Notes: a model not told the origin generated them from the letters alone. Positions 35,330 through 42,135 are shown, counted from the first letter of the stretch. The stretch is 64,000 nucleotides of DNA from Rickettsiella endosymbiont of Xylota segnis (GCF_964019545.1 NZ_OZ026451.1:1545001-1609000), one strand, 5' to 3'. Numbers and translations: made by a program.

Positions 35330-35797
35330 TTAGATTAAAATATTTTCGATTTCGTGAGTTTTATTGATTTTTTGGATAGAATTTTCTTTCTTTAGATAAA
35401 GCAGAAAATCAATATTATCAACAGCTAAAATTCCTGCTTGACTTGCCCTATAAACAGTATTGGGTATATTTTTGGCATTTAATTTTTGAGAAACTCGGGC
35501 ACGGAATTTATGAACACTATCTTCTTTAATTCCAAGGACATTTCCCATTTCTTTTGCCTCCCACCCCCATGCAGTTAATAAAATACAGCCTAGTTCATGA
35601 TCTGAAAGATCCCCTAAAAAAGCGTCATTATTTAAATTTTTATGTGAATGAAAAAATATCTCTAATCTCAGTTGTAGTGGGCTAGGATTTTTAATCCCCC
35701 TTTTGATTAGTGATAATCGAGCACGTGATTGATAATGATCTTTTTCTCGAGTGAGGACGTCAGACCAAATAGCTTCCCTTTCCTTACTATAAGCCAT
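35330..35797 (-). CDS. LuxR/NarL-type HTH protein
   Basis: 155 residues from the ATG at 35797, which follows GGGGG at proper distance; the open frame extends 19 codons further but without a site. The C-terminal half carries a GerE-type helix-turn-helix: LSDHELGCILLTAWGWEAKEMGNVLGIKEDSVHKF (in part), then KFRARVSQKLNAKN. The N-terminal 70 residues are basic and helical, unlike an acyl-homoserine-lactone domain or a receiver. It is the first gene of the leftward cluster and the likely DNA-binding output or master regulator. Confidence 0.75.
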   Translation of the reverse strand: MAYSKEREAIWSDVLTREKDHYQSRARLSLIKRGIKNPSPLQLRLEIFFHSHKNLNNDAFLGDLSDHELGCILLTAWGWEAKEMGNVLGIKEDSVHKFRARVSQKLNAKNIPNTVYRASQAGILAVDNIDFLLYLKKENSIQKINKTHEIENILI

Positions 35798-35994
35798 TTG
35801 AACCCCCTGGAATTTGGGGATTATAAAAAAATAAAAAGCCGGTAAACATTGCATATCCTATTTTTATTTTGGATACGCATATTCTGAATATATAACAATT
35901 TAGATGGAATTCCTTTAATTGGAACTCAAGATATTTGACTTCCAAAAACAGGATATTGATTTTTTTAAAAAAAAGATTATTTAGGTTTAATAAT

Positions 35995-36021
35995 TTGATT
36001 CGATCGAACGATCGAGATAAG
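35995..36021 (+). promoter_or_regulatory. Candidate promoter with CGATCG-AA-CGATCG operator
   Basis: TTGATT at 35995-36000 and GATAAG at 36016-36021, spacer 15. The spacer is filled by TCGATCG AA CGATCGA, an inverted repeat with 7-bp arms. It points toward the structured RNA element. The -10 match is weak. Confidence 0.35.
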
Positions 36022-36061
36022 CTGTGCGTAACCATGATTCAATTCCTCTAGAATTGGTTGT

Positions 36062-36120
36062 GGCCAGGCACCGGTAGAGTGTTTCCGCACTTTACCGGTG
36101 TCCCCTTAACGGGGTTGGCG
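36062..36120 (+). ncRNA. Structured RNA candidate: three-way junction (phage c4-like?)
   Basis: On the plus strand, outer stem GCCA (36063-36066)/TGGC (36116-36119) encloses a 13-bp hairpin, CACCGGTAGAGTG (36069-36081) with CACTTTACCGGTG (36088-36100), and a 4-bp hairpin CCCC/GGGG (36102-36114). The single non-Watson-Crick position in the long stem is G-U on the plus strand but A-C on the minus strand, which favours plus-strand transcription. It sits immediately after the early recombination operon. The shape recalls phage c4 antisense RNA; I could not verify that. The remaining 35798-36061 is AT-rich with no supported gene. Confidence 0.45.
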
Positions 36121-36128
36121 GTTAGGAT

Positions 36129-36917
36129 TTAGTTGTTTTCTTTATTCAATAAACTCTTGACACGCTCCTCAACATTGAGGGGCGTTGTCTCCTCATCTAA
36201 GACAAAGGCCTTATCAATTTCTAAAAAACCATCTTTTATCGATGTCCCAATTCCTATCAAATCCTCCAAATCAGCCAAGGTGAATTCCTCAAAACTATTT
36301 TTATTGAAGTATTTAAAGATTTTTGAATGACCCACACCTAGTTTTCTAAACCATTCAAAGACCATACTGCGACGAGTACTTAAGGTTTTTTGATCGCCTA
36401 CGGCATACTGCACGGCTTTCTCATATACCCTGTCGATCAATGCTTTAGGAATCACTTTGAAGATGGCATTACGCAAAGCAATAGAGCTTGCCGCATTACC
36501 GGTTAAGGTTTGCATGTCACAGCTGTAGGTTGCACCTGTTGTCGTAATAATACTTCGTTTAACTTGGTTGCTAATACGAACATTTCTTTCTAAATCCCAA
36601 GCAACTCCTTCTGCGGTAATCGCTCTCCCATCATTTTCAACAATGCGGCTTGCAGCATGGAGATTACCCCAACTGGCTACTGCGATCTCTGCCAAACGAA
36701 TGGAAGCACCTTTAATCTCACTAACCTTACCGTCTCGACTTTTTCGGGTGAGGCAATAAAAACAGGATTGTGCGGTTTCTAAATCTTGGGTAGCCAGTTG
36801 AGTTGCTAGCTGGATAAAATCATCTGGATTTCTTGGATAAGCTTTAGCGGTTGTGATCTGCATATCAAGTTCTGCACGGACTAATTTTCCTTGATCGCTG
36901 ATTAATGGTTGATTCAT
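36129..36917 (-). CDS. Phage recombination-associated protein (annealing-type candidate)
   Basis: 262 residues. The sequence has ETAQSCFYCLTR, EIKGASIRLAEIAVASWGNL, EGVAWDLERNV, MQTLTGNAASSIALRNAIFKVIPKALID and LADLEDLIGIG, a pattern I know from a widespread phage family usually encoded beside a RecE/YqaJ-like nuclease. That pairing suggests a single-strand annealing or DNA-pairing function, not demonstrated. It follows the nuclease gene by 13 bp and has AGGAG. It is the last gene of the leftward early operon. Confidence 0.7.
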   Translation of the reverse strand: MNQPLISDQGKLVRAELDMQITTAKAYPRNPDDFIQLATQLATQDLETAQSCFYCLTRKSRDGKVSEIKGASIRLAEIAVASWGNLHAASRIVENDGRAITAEGVAWDLERNVRISNQVKRSIITTTGATYSCDMQTLTGNAASSIALRNAIFKVIPKALIDRVYEKAVQYAVGDQKTLSTRRSMVFEWFRKLGVGHSKIFKYFNKNSFEEFTLADLEDLIGIGTSIKDGFLEIDKAFVLDEETTPLNVEERVKSLLNKENN

Positions 36918-36930
36918 TTTATTCTCCTAT

Positions 36931-37761
36931 TTAAGAAAACACATAACGGGGAAGTGAAACTTCTTGGATGGTATAAGCAGGCCAATCATTGCTTTCTAGA
37001 CAATGTTGATAACGAACTAATAGTGTTTTAAATTCTTGATAGCCCTTATCTAAGGAAGCTTCATCTAATTGATAGATAGAGATGGCATAGGGCCTAGCTT
37101 TTTCAATAACCAAAAACAGAAAGTCTTTTATTATTTTTTGTTTTAATTGTTTTATTGCTTCTCTCACCATGGCAGCTTGAATGTAATAGCCATAATCGAA
37201 TGCGGCATACTGAAACGATCGTGGACTACCATCCTGAGCTGTCTTCAGATCGCAAACTAAATTATTACGTAAAATATCCGGTCGACATTTACATAAAATA
37301 CCGGTATCCGGATCAGTCCAATATAAGGATTGTTCTATCTCTGCGTTTTCAATAAGTTGACTAGCTAACTTATTCTTCTTAAGACTAGCTGCCATGTGTT
37401 GTAGGGTTTGATATTGATTGAGAGTTAAAGTTTCTTTCTTGCCTAACTCAGATTTAATCTTTTGCCAGCGTTCTTTTCCTTCCTTGGTGACTTTATTAAA
37501 CTCAGGAATGACAAAGTATCGTTTTTCAAACTCATTAGGTTCTAAGATTAAACTGTGTAAGGCATTACCTATGATCTGAGCCTGTGTTACTGGCTCAGGT
37601 TTATAATCTGGATTGAGATACTTATACCAATAGTGATAGGGAGATCGCTTAAACTCCATTAAACCACTACGACTAATACCTGGACCTCGATGGTAATCTT
37701 CTATGGAAAGATCATAGAGACCTGGTTTAATGCTTTTGTCAGAAACTATAATCTTCAGCAT
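36931..37761 (-). CDS. RecE/exonuclease VIII-like PD-(D/E)XK nuclease
   Basis: 276 residues from the ATG at 37761 (GGGAGG site); an open frame reaches 37797 but would overlap the upstream gene further. It starts with a YxISRSGL-type element (GISRSGLMEFKRSPYHYWYKYL), then QIIGNALHSLILEP, and the catalytic core CKCRPDIL...VCDLKTA (acidic pair and Lys), with YYIQAAMV after it. These are landmarks of phage RecE-like 5'-3' exonucleases, which create single strands for annealing. It overlaps the preceding gene by 23 bp. Confidence 0.85.
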   Translation of the reverse strand: MLKIIVSDKSIKPGLYDLSIEDYHRGPGISRSGLMEFKRSPYHYWYKYLNPDYKPEPVTQAQIIGNALHSLILEPNEFEKRYFVIPEFNKVTKEGKERWQKIKSELGKKETLTLNQYQTLQHMAASLKKNKLASQLIENAEIEQSLYWTDPDTGILCKCRPDILRNNLVCDLKTAQDGSPRSFQYAAFDYGYYIQAAMVREAIKQLKQKIIKDFLFLVIEKARPYAISIYQLDEASLDKGYQEFKTLLVRYQHCLESNDWPAYTIQEVSLPRYVFS

Positions 37762-38218
37762 AATAGCCTCCCTTAGTTTCTGTTTCTTCGGCAGCATAAG
37801 AAGCTTGTTTGTCTTCTTCTTTTTCTAAAGCGCGATCAATGCAATAAGCCACATGGGCATCTTGTGAAAACTTCGATTCAATAAGTGTTGCAACAAGCTC
37901 GTCATAAAGCCTTCGTAAACTCTTAAAAGAGCCTCGAGTTACTAAGATATCAGCAACTAATTGATTAAAATGATCATATTGTGCATCTAAGATTTCCGTT
38001 TTATTTTCACGAAGAGCAGTAACCGCTAGAGCCCATTTCATTTCTTCATTCAGATCACTATAAAAAGAAGCTTTCTGATGAACCACAGCTTGTTCAATTA
38101 AAGAATTAAAATCATTCCAAAGCGGTTTATTTTTATTATTCATATGAGGCTTAGCATTACTGCAACAAGTTATGTTGCCAAGTGCTTTATGTAGTACTAA
38201 ATTGGGTCGATTAACCAT
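37739..38218 (-). CDS. Early phage protein, function unknown
   Basis: 159 residues from the ATG at 38218, which is preceded by GGAGGTGGCAC and overlaps the previous stop; an earlier in-frame start at 38269 has no such site. Mostly helical and acidic toward the end (EEDKQASYAAEETETKGGYYAEDYSF). A short Cys pair near residue 18 is the only marked motif. It belongs to the four-gene early operon with the nuclease and annealing-type protein. No family recognised. Confidence 0.6.
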   Translation of the reverse strand: MVNRPNLVLHKALGNITCCSNAKPHMNNKNKPLWNDFNSLIEQAVVHQKASFYSDLNEEMKWALAVTALRENKTEILDAQYDHFNQLVADILVTRGSFKSLRRLYDELVATLIESKFSQDAHVAYCIDRALEKEEDKQASYAAEETETKGGYYAEDYSF

Positions 38219-38552
38219 GTGCCACCTCCGCCTTAATTGCCTGAATGGCAGCATGGTATTTATGGACAAGACTTTCGTACTGTCGAGTTTCTAAGAATAA
38301 TTTAAGTAGAGTTCTATTAAATTTATCTAGATAACGTTCATTCCATTGATAAAACTTTTCTCGATCATAAAGGGGAATAAATTTCCTTGATTGATTTCTT
38401 TCTTTATCAAGTTCGATGATTAATTTATTGAGTTGTAAAATAACTTGCTGTTCTAAGGATTGAACTTGCTCGCCCATCTGGCAAGCTCGAAAGTTAAGTT
38501 CAGTTAAAGATTGCTCTATTCGAGCGGAATGATCTACTATGACGTTAGCCAT
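38211..38552 (-). CDS. Early phage coiled-coil protein, first gene of recombination operon
   Basis: 113 residues, almost wholly helical (MGEQVQSLEQQVILQLNKLIIELDKERNQ). AGGAG site. It overlaps the next gene by 8 bp. Function unknown. The leader upstream holds an imperfect hairpin (GGTAGTTGGGA 38586-38596 with TCCCTACTATC 38603-38613) and an operator-like inverted repeat. Confidence 0.6.
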   Translation of the reverse strand: MANVIVDHSARIEQSLTELNFRACQMGEQVQSLEQQVILQLNKLIIELDKERNQSRKFIPLYDREKFYQWNERYLDKFNRTLLKLFLETRQYESLVHKYHAAIQAIKAEVAHG

Positions 38553-38621
38553 GATTTACTCCTAGTAAGTAGATTGTGGTTAGCTGGTAGTTGGGATTGC
38601 CGTCCCTACTATCGGCGCTTT

Positions 38622-38643
38622 TGTTACCTTTTTTACTGTAACA
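38622..38643. promoter_or_regulatory. TGTTAC-N10-GTAACA inverted repeat, candidate operator
   Basis: Perfect 6-bp arms at 38622-38627 and 38638-38643, separated by 10 bp. It lies between the leftward recombination operon and the rightward RHH gene, where a dimeric repressor such as the RHH protein would be expected to act on both. Confidence 0.4.
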
Positions 38644-38745
38644 TCAGATGAGTATTTAAGCAATAGAGCATTTACTCTTTTACTTGATTTAAATTATATG
38701 TTAAATTCTAGTTTAATTTCTTTTTATTTTTTTTGGTTTATTTTT

Positions 38746-38916
38746 ATGAATCTTAGAGCAGCTAAACGCACTAGAGAAGAAAAAAATAGATTAGTTCGTA
38801 TGAGTTTTGATGTTCCTATAGACTTAAGGAACAATTTTAAAGCTAAACTAGCGAAGGAAGGAAAAAGTGCTAGGGAGGCTATATTAGAATTTATGAAAGA
38901 ATATATAAAAAAGTAA
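38746..38916 (+). CDS. Ribbon-helix-helix (Arc/CopG-like) DNA-binding protein
   Basis: 56 residues from the ATG at 38746. VRMSFDVPIDLRNNFKAKLAKEGKSAREAILEFMKEYI fits the RHH fold: a short strand, then two helices with the usual L...F and A...I pattern (quoted in part). An in-frame ATG at 38698 would add a hydrophobic leader atypical of this fold. It could repress the divergent early operon or act as an antitoxin without a recognised toxin partner next to it. Confidence 0.65.
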   Translation: MNLRAAKRTREEKNRLVRMSFDVPIDLRNNFKAKLAKEGKSAREAILEFMKEYIKK

Positions 38917-39007
38917 TCCCTTATTTAAAATATCGATTGATTATTACCATTTAGGACATGTTGCGATAAGCTTCTCTCACTAAATCACAAAATAAGGATA
39001 ACAAGAA

Positions 39008-40009
39008 GTGACAATTACTATTCATCACCCTCATGATAAATTTTTTAAGCAAAACCTTAAAAACAAAAAAGTAGCAATTGATTTTTTAAAAACCTATTTG
39101 CCATCAAATATTTACCAAAAAATTGATATACATTCTTTACAATTAACTGAAAAAAGTTTCATTGTTCCTCAGCTCCGTGAGATTCATAGTGATATTATTT
39201 ATAAATGTCTTATTAATAGTTCGACGGGGTATCTGTTTTTCTTATTAGAACACCAATCTACTGATGACCCATTAATGGCATTTCGTTTTCTTCATGCCAT
39301 TGTTTCTTTAAGCTATGAGCATCTTAAACAAGGATATAAGAAGCTACCTATTATTTTGCCATTTTGCATATATCATGGAGAAAAGTCACCTTATCCTTAT
39401 TCCAGTTCTCTTTATGATTGTTTTGATGACTCAGAATTTGCAAAAGAAGTCGCTTTCAGGCCCTTTAAGCTGATTGATTTAACGATACTCAGTGATGAGG
39501 AAATCAAAACCCATGGTTTAGTTGGGCTCATGGAGATGCTTTTTAAGCATCAAAGAGATAAAAATTTCTTAACTATCATGAGGAATCTGCTTGAAAGTCA
39601 GTTTGTACAAAATGTAATCAAACAGTTGAATATTTCCTATCTTACGGATATGTTAAACTATATAGTTAATACGAGTCAGGATGATAGTGAACCAAAGGCT
39701 GCTCAACATTTAATTGAAGAACTAATTAAAGCCTTCCCTGAAGAACCAGCGAGGAAAACAATTATGACTTTTGCTCAACAGTTAAAAGAAGAATATAAAC
39801 AAGAGTTTATGGGTACTATAGCACAAAAAATTGAACAGCAAGGTATACAACAAGGTCTACAACAAGGTCTACAACAAGGTCTACAACAAGGGCGCCAAGA
39901 AGTTTTAGCGTTGGTAAGAAATTTATTAAAGCAGAAAGTTTCCTTGGCTACTATTAAATCAGCAAGTGGTCTTTCTGAACAAGAATTACTCGAGCTCGAA
40001 GGGCTTTAA
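39008..40009 (+). CDS. Rpn-family PD-(D/E)XK nuclease (recombination-promoting / antiphage type)
   Basis: 333 residues, GTG start with AAGGA upstream. N-terminus HHPHDKFFKQNLKNKKVAIDFLKTYLP and the core HSDIIYK (Asp62) with LFFLLEHQS (Glu81, Gln83) are those of the Rpn/transposase_31 nuclease family. Residues 276-296 are a run of QQGLQ repeats coded by a 12-bp tandem unit, followed by the C-terminal helical domain (ALVRNLLKQKVSLATIKSASGLS). Rpn proteins of E. coli cause DNA damage and can act in phage defence, with the C-terminal part made separately as an inhibitor. A mini-ORF follows after 1 bp. Confidence 0.85.
   Translation: MTITIHHPHDKFFKQNLKNKKVAIDFLKTYLPSNIYQKIDIHSLQLTEKSFIVPQLREIHSDIIYKCLINSSTGYLFFLLEHQSTDDPLMAFRFLHAIVSLSYEHLKQGYKKLPIILPFCIYHGEKSPYPYSSSLYDCFDDSEFAKEVAFRPFKLIDLTILSDEEIKTHGLVGLMEMLFKHQRDKNFLTIMRNLLESQFVQNVIKQLNISYLTDMLNYIVNTSQDDSEPKAAQHLIEELIKAFPEEPARKTIMTFAQQLKEEYKQEFMGTIAQKIEQQGIQQGLQQGLQQGLQQGRQEVLALVRNLLKQKVSLATIKSASGLSEQELLELEGL
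39836..39895 (+). repeat. 12-bp tandem repeat, five units, in the Rpn gene
   Basis: Units: CAGCAAGGTATA, three exact copies of CAACAAGGTCTA, and a divergent CAACAAGGGCGC. The period keeps the frame and encodes QQG(I/L) units, so copy number could change by slippage without a frameshift. Confidence 0.9.
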
Positions 40010-40010
40010 G

Positions 40011-40175
40011 ATGAGTTACGTGACAAGTTTTGAAAGATTAGGTATAGAGAAAGGCCGCCAAGAGGAGCGGTATGAAATGGCTAAAAACCTTCTAGCGGAA
40101 GGTCTTCCTTTAGAACTAGTAAAAAAAGTTACTAAACTGCCTGATCTAGTTTTAACTGAACTTGAAGATGTCTAA
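40011..40175 (+). CDS. Stand-alone mini-Rpn C-terminal-like protein (candidate inhibitor or remnant)
   Basis: 54 residues: MSYVTSFERLGIEKGRQEER, then AKNLLAEGLPLELVKKVTKLP. It begins 1 bp after the Rpn stop and resembles the end of other Rpn-family proteins, where the same MSYVTS...GIEKG sequence precedes the helical C-terminal domain. It may be an inhibitor like the short Rpn products of E. coli, or the leftover of a second Rpn gene. No separate Shine-Dalgarno is clear, so translation would depend on the upstream gene. Confidence 0.5.
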   Translation: MSYVTSFERLGIEKGRQEERYEMAKNLLAEGLPLELVKKVTKLPDLVLTELEDV

Positions 40176-40296
40176 CTTTCATAAGTTATCTGGGCTTACA
40201 AGAAAATCAAGAGAATTTTATTAATAATTTAATTAACTCTCAACTAAACATTAAATTTATAGAAGGAATATTAAAAAATTGATATAGGGTTTTCAT

Positions 40297-40833
40297 ATGT
40301 CAAAATCTATAATACAAGTTTCAATTTTTTTTACCATAAGTTTAGTTCTATTCGCTAAATTAAGCTTAGCTTTTGCTAAACCCGTCATGTTCAATAGTGA
40401 ACCTTCAACTCAAATTAAGCGAAACAATGAAATAAACTCATCTATCCCAGTTGATACTTGGTTCCAGCAAGGAATGAACTTAGATTCGGTCATGTTTAAG
40501 CAATTTTTTGGCAATGAAATGTATTCCAATAAATTTACGTTACAAGAAGATCCTAAACAATTCTTAATTTTATTTGAACTGCCGGGTGTCGACCCCAAAA
40601 AAATTCGAGTATCTGTTTCACAAGGGGTATTATATATACAAGCTAAAAATGATAATAAATCTAAAGATAACGAATCTAATTCATATTATTTCTCATATCA
40701 TGTTACATTGCCAGAAAATGCAAACACTCACAAAATGAGTGCGATTTTGAGGCGTGGTATTTTGCAGATTACTATTGAAAAAACCAATAAATTGGCAACT
40801 ATGATCGATATTCCTGTAAAAGAAATAGCTTGA
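40297..40833 (+). CDS. Exported small heat-shock-like protein (alpha-crystallin domain)
   Basis: 178 residues. Residues 1-27 look like a cleavable signal (IIQVSIFFTISLVLFAKLSLAFA). Residues about 85-178 are an alpha-crystallin domain: FLILFELPGVDPKKIRVSVSQGVLYIQAK, YFSYHVTLPENANTHKMSAILRRGILQITIEK (in part). Small heat-shock proteins are normally cytoplasmic, so a periplasmic or secreted one is uncommon. It converges with the second Hsp20 gene on the other strand. AGGG precedes the ATG at 8 nt. Confidence 0.8.
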   Translation: MSKSIIQVSIFFTISLVLFAKLSLAFAKPVMFNSEPSTQIKRNNEINSSIPVDTWFQQGMNLDSVMFKQFFGNEMYSNKFTLQEDPKQFLILFELPGVDPKKIRVSVSQGVLYIQAKNDNKSKDNESNSYYFSYHVTLPENANTHKMSAILRRGILQITIEKTNKLATMIDIPVKEIA

Positions 40834-40933
40834 TCAAATCTAAGTTAGAATCTGTAAATAATACTTTGTGTGGTTCAATGTATTAATCCATTAAATATGA
40901 TTTTTTGTTAGACATCACTTTAGTTTAATACTT

Positions 40934-40971
40934 AAAAAAACCGCCCATTGTTCACTCTACAATAGGTGGTT
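40934..40971 (-). terminator. Rho-independent terminator for the Hsp20 gene
   Basis: On the minus strand, AACCACCTATTGT (40971-40959) pairs with ACAATGGGCGGTT (40951-40939) with 11 of 13 matches and 7-nt loop, followed by a run of seven T (40940-40934). It lies just beyond the stop of the minus-strand Hsp20 gene. Confidence 0.75.
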
Positions 40972-40985
40972 CTTTGTAAAATTAG

Positions 40986-41438
40986 TTATTCTTCCTTAAT
41001 TGTTATTTTTTTAAGTAATGCCTGTTCCTTTTTAGGAATTTCAATTTCAATAACCCCATTTTTGCTTCGTGCTTTTATTTGAGTAGCATCCGCTGTATCG
41101 GGTAAGGTAAAACGCCTATAAAACTGCCCCTGTAACCTCTCTAATCGAGTATATCCTTCTTTTTCTTCCTTATTAAAGGTATTCCGTTCACCTTTTATAC
41201 TGAGAATACTGTCTTCCATATTAATCTCAATATCTTTGGGATCTACTCCAGGAATATCCGCTTTAATTAGAAATCGATTGGTTTCTTCCCTTATATCAAC
41301 GTAGGGCTTCCAACTACTTGTTTCTACAAACGAACCATCGTTGATAGATGATATATCAGATGAGCTTCCATTTAATACTCGATTCATATAATCAAATAGG
41401 GAAGGTACTTTATATTCATAACGTGCTAAATTAGTCAT
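40986..41438 (-). CDS. Cytoplasmic small heat-shock protein (Hsp20)
   Basis: 150 residues. KPYVDIREETNRFLIKADIPGVDPKDIEINMEDSILSIKGER, QFYRRFTLPDTADATQIKARSKNGVIEIEIPK (in part) is a canonical alpha-crystallin domain, and the end KKITIKE holds a short I-x-I motif. It would act as an ATP-independent holdase. GGAGG ribosome site. A heat-shock promoter lies 48-74 bp upstream. It is the last prophage gene before attR. Confidence 0.92.
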   Translation of the reverse strand: MTNLARYEYKVPSLFDYMNRVLNGSSSDISSINDGSFVETSSWKPYVDIREETNRFLIKADIPGVDPKDIEINMEDSILSIKGERNTFNKEEKEGYTRLERLQGQFYRRFTLPDTADATQIKARSKNGVIEIEIPKKEQALLKKITIKEE

Positions 41439-41485
41439 ATTAAGCCTCCTTTGTGGCTAGGTTTTAAGTTATCTCTATCATTTTT

Positions 41486-41512
41486 ATGGGGATTTTCTAG
41501 TAAAAAATCAAG
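41486..41512 (-). promoter_or_regulatory. Sigma-32 (RpoH) type promoter of hsp20
   Basis: On the minus strand, CTTGATT (41512-41506), a 14-bp spacer, then CCCCAT (41491-41486). This is close to the RpoH consensus CTTGAAA-N11-16-CCCCAT. It faces the Hsp20 gene. Confidence 0.65.
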
Positions 41513-41668
41513 ACCAATTAAAGAAAAATTGGACTATTAATAAAAAATAAAGGTCGGCACAAAGAACGCTTCGCGCTGAAAGTATCAAACGTGAATTAAA
41601 GGCCAATAAGTAAAAATAAGCCATGCTTTTAGCATATTGGTCGAAAATCTGAAAAAAAGAATCGTCTG

Positions 41669-41686
41669 TGCGCGACTTTTGCGCGA
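41669..41686 (+). promoter_or_regulatory. TGCGCGA doublet near attR (candidate arm site)
   Basis: TGCGCGA at 41669-41675 and 41680-41686, 11 bp apart and in the same orientation as the copy at 4598-4615. It lies 96 bp inside attR. Confidence 0.5.
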
Positions 41687-41781
41687 CTGAACAATTTATA
41701 GATAGACATTATTATACATTTGTAAGGATCGTCCGGTTTATAATAATGTTGTTTTTTCAATAACTTACGATGAAAGTTTTC

Positions 41782-41828
41782 GACTCTTAATCTATTGGTC
41801 GATGGTTCGATCCCATCACGGCCCACCA
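41782..41828 (+). repeat. attR core: 47-bp copy of the tRNA-Lys 3' end
   Basis: Identical to 4504-4550. The upstream sequence lacks the 5' half of tRNA-Lys, so this is not a tRNA gene. It marks the right junction of the element. Confidence 0.95.
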
Positions 41829-41975
41829 TCAGAAAAAATATTTAAAATATTTTTCTGATCAATCTCATACCTATGAATATAAATTATGCTCCATTAATTC
41901 GGTAAGATTTTCTAACTTGTTTACCAATTTTTTTTGACTAAAATAAAAATATATTATTTTATCTAAGGAGATTCT

Positions 41976-42128
41976 ATGCCTCTTATTAAAGGGAAAGCCG
42001 CCAATACTTCTAAAGGGTTTTCAACTAATGTGAAAAAAGAGATTAAAGCCGGAAAACCTCAAAAACAAGCCGTAGCAATTGCTTATAGCATGGCACGAAA
42101 AAAAAAGGGTAAAACCAAAAAAAAATAG
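41976..42128 (+). CDS. Small basic protein (MPLIKGK family)
   Basis: 50 residues, MPLIKGKAANTSKGFSTNVK then KEIKAGKPQKQAVAIAYSMARKKK. The GKPQKQAVAIA block is common in a family of small basic proteins from gammaproteobacteria and phages, function unknown. AAGGAG 6 nt upstream, and TTGACT about 40 bp upstream may be a -35. It lies just outside attR and converges with the glycosyltransferase gene. Confidence 0.75.
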   Translation: MPLIKGKAANTSKGFSTNVKKEIKAGKPQKQAVAIAYSMARKKKGKTKKK

Positions 42129-42135
42129 CTCATTT

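Larger units (their letters stand above)
41439..41781. other. Non-coding right end of the element
   Basis: Contains the heat-shock promoter and the TGCGCGA doublet. In between is an AT-rich stretch in which the frame from 41551 reads a short tail ending AESIKRELKANK with no start, perhaps a gene remnant. No gene supported. Confidence 0.5.
4504..41828. mobile_element. Integrated P22-like prophage / mobile element at tRNA-Lys
   Basis: Bounded by an exact 47-bp direct repeat of the tRNA-Lys 3' end, with a tyrosine integrase immediately inside the left copy. It carries a replication and regulation module, a full terminase-portal-scaffold-coat-tail-ejection series, a recombination operon on the opposite strand, and many accessory genes (effector-like proteins, cyclodipeptide synthase cluster, Rpn nuclease, small heat-shock proteins). 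No endolysin or holin was recognised, so whether it still makes particles or lyses cells is unknown. Length about 37.3 kb. Confidence 0.93.

Noticed and set aside
35787-36035. 82-codon minus-strand ORF before the LuxR-type gene
   Set aside because: Low-complexity, Phe/Lys/Ile-rich translation without family resemblance; it runs into the LuxR-type start and more likely is leader sequence.
39836-39895. CRISPR-like repeat
   Set aside because: Units are 12 bp, contiguous and in frame inside a gene, with no spacers.
41782-41828. Second tRNA-Lys gene
   Set aside because: Only the 3' 47 nt are present; acceptor 5' strand and D-arm are missing. It is the attR core.
41629-41829. Minus-strand ORF of 66 codons starting MVGRDGIEPSTNRL
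   Set aside because: It is the antisense reading of the tRNA-Lys fragment at attR; GRDGIEPST is a well-known false product opposite tRNA genes.
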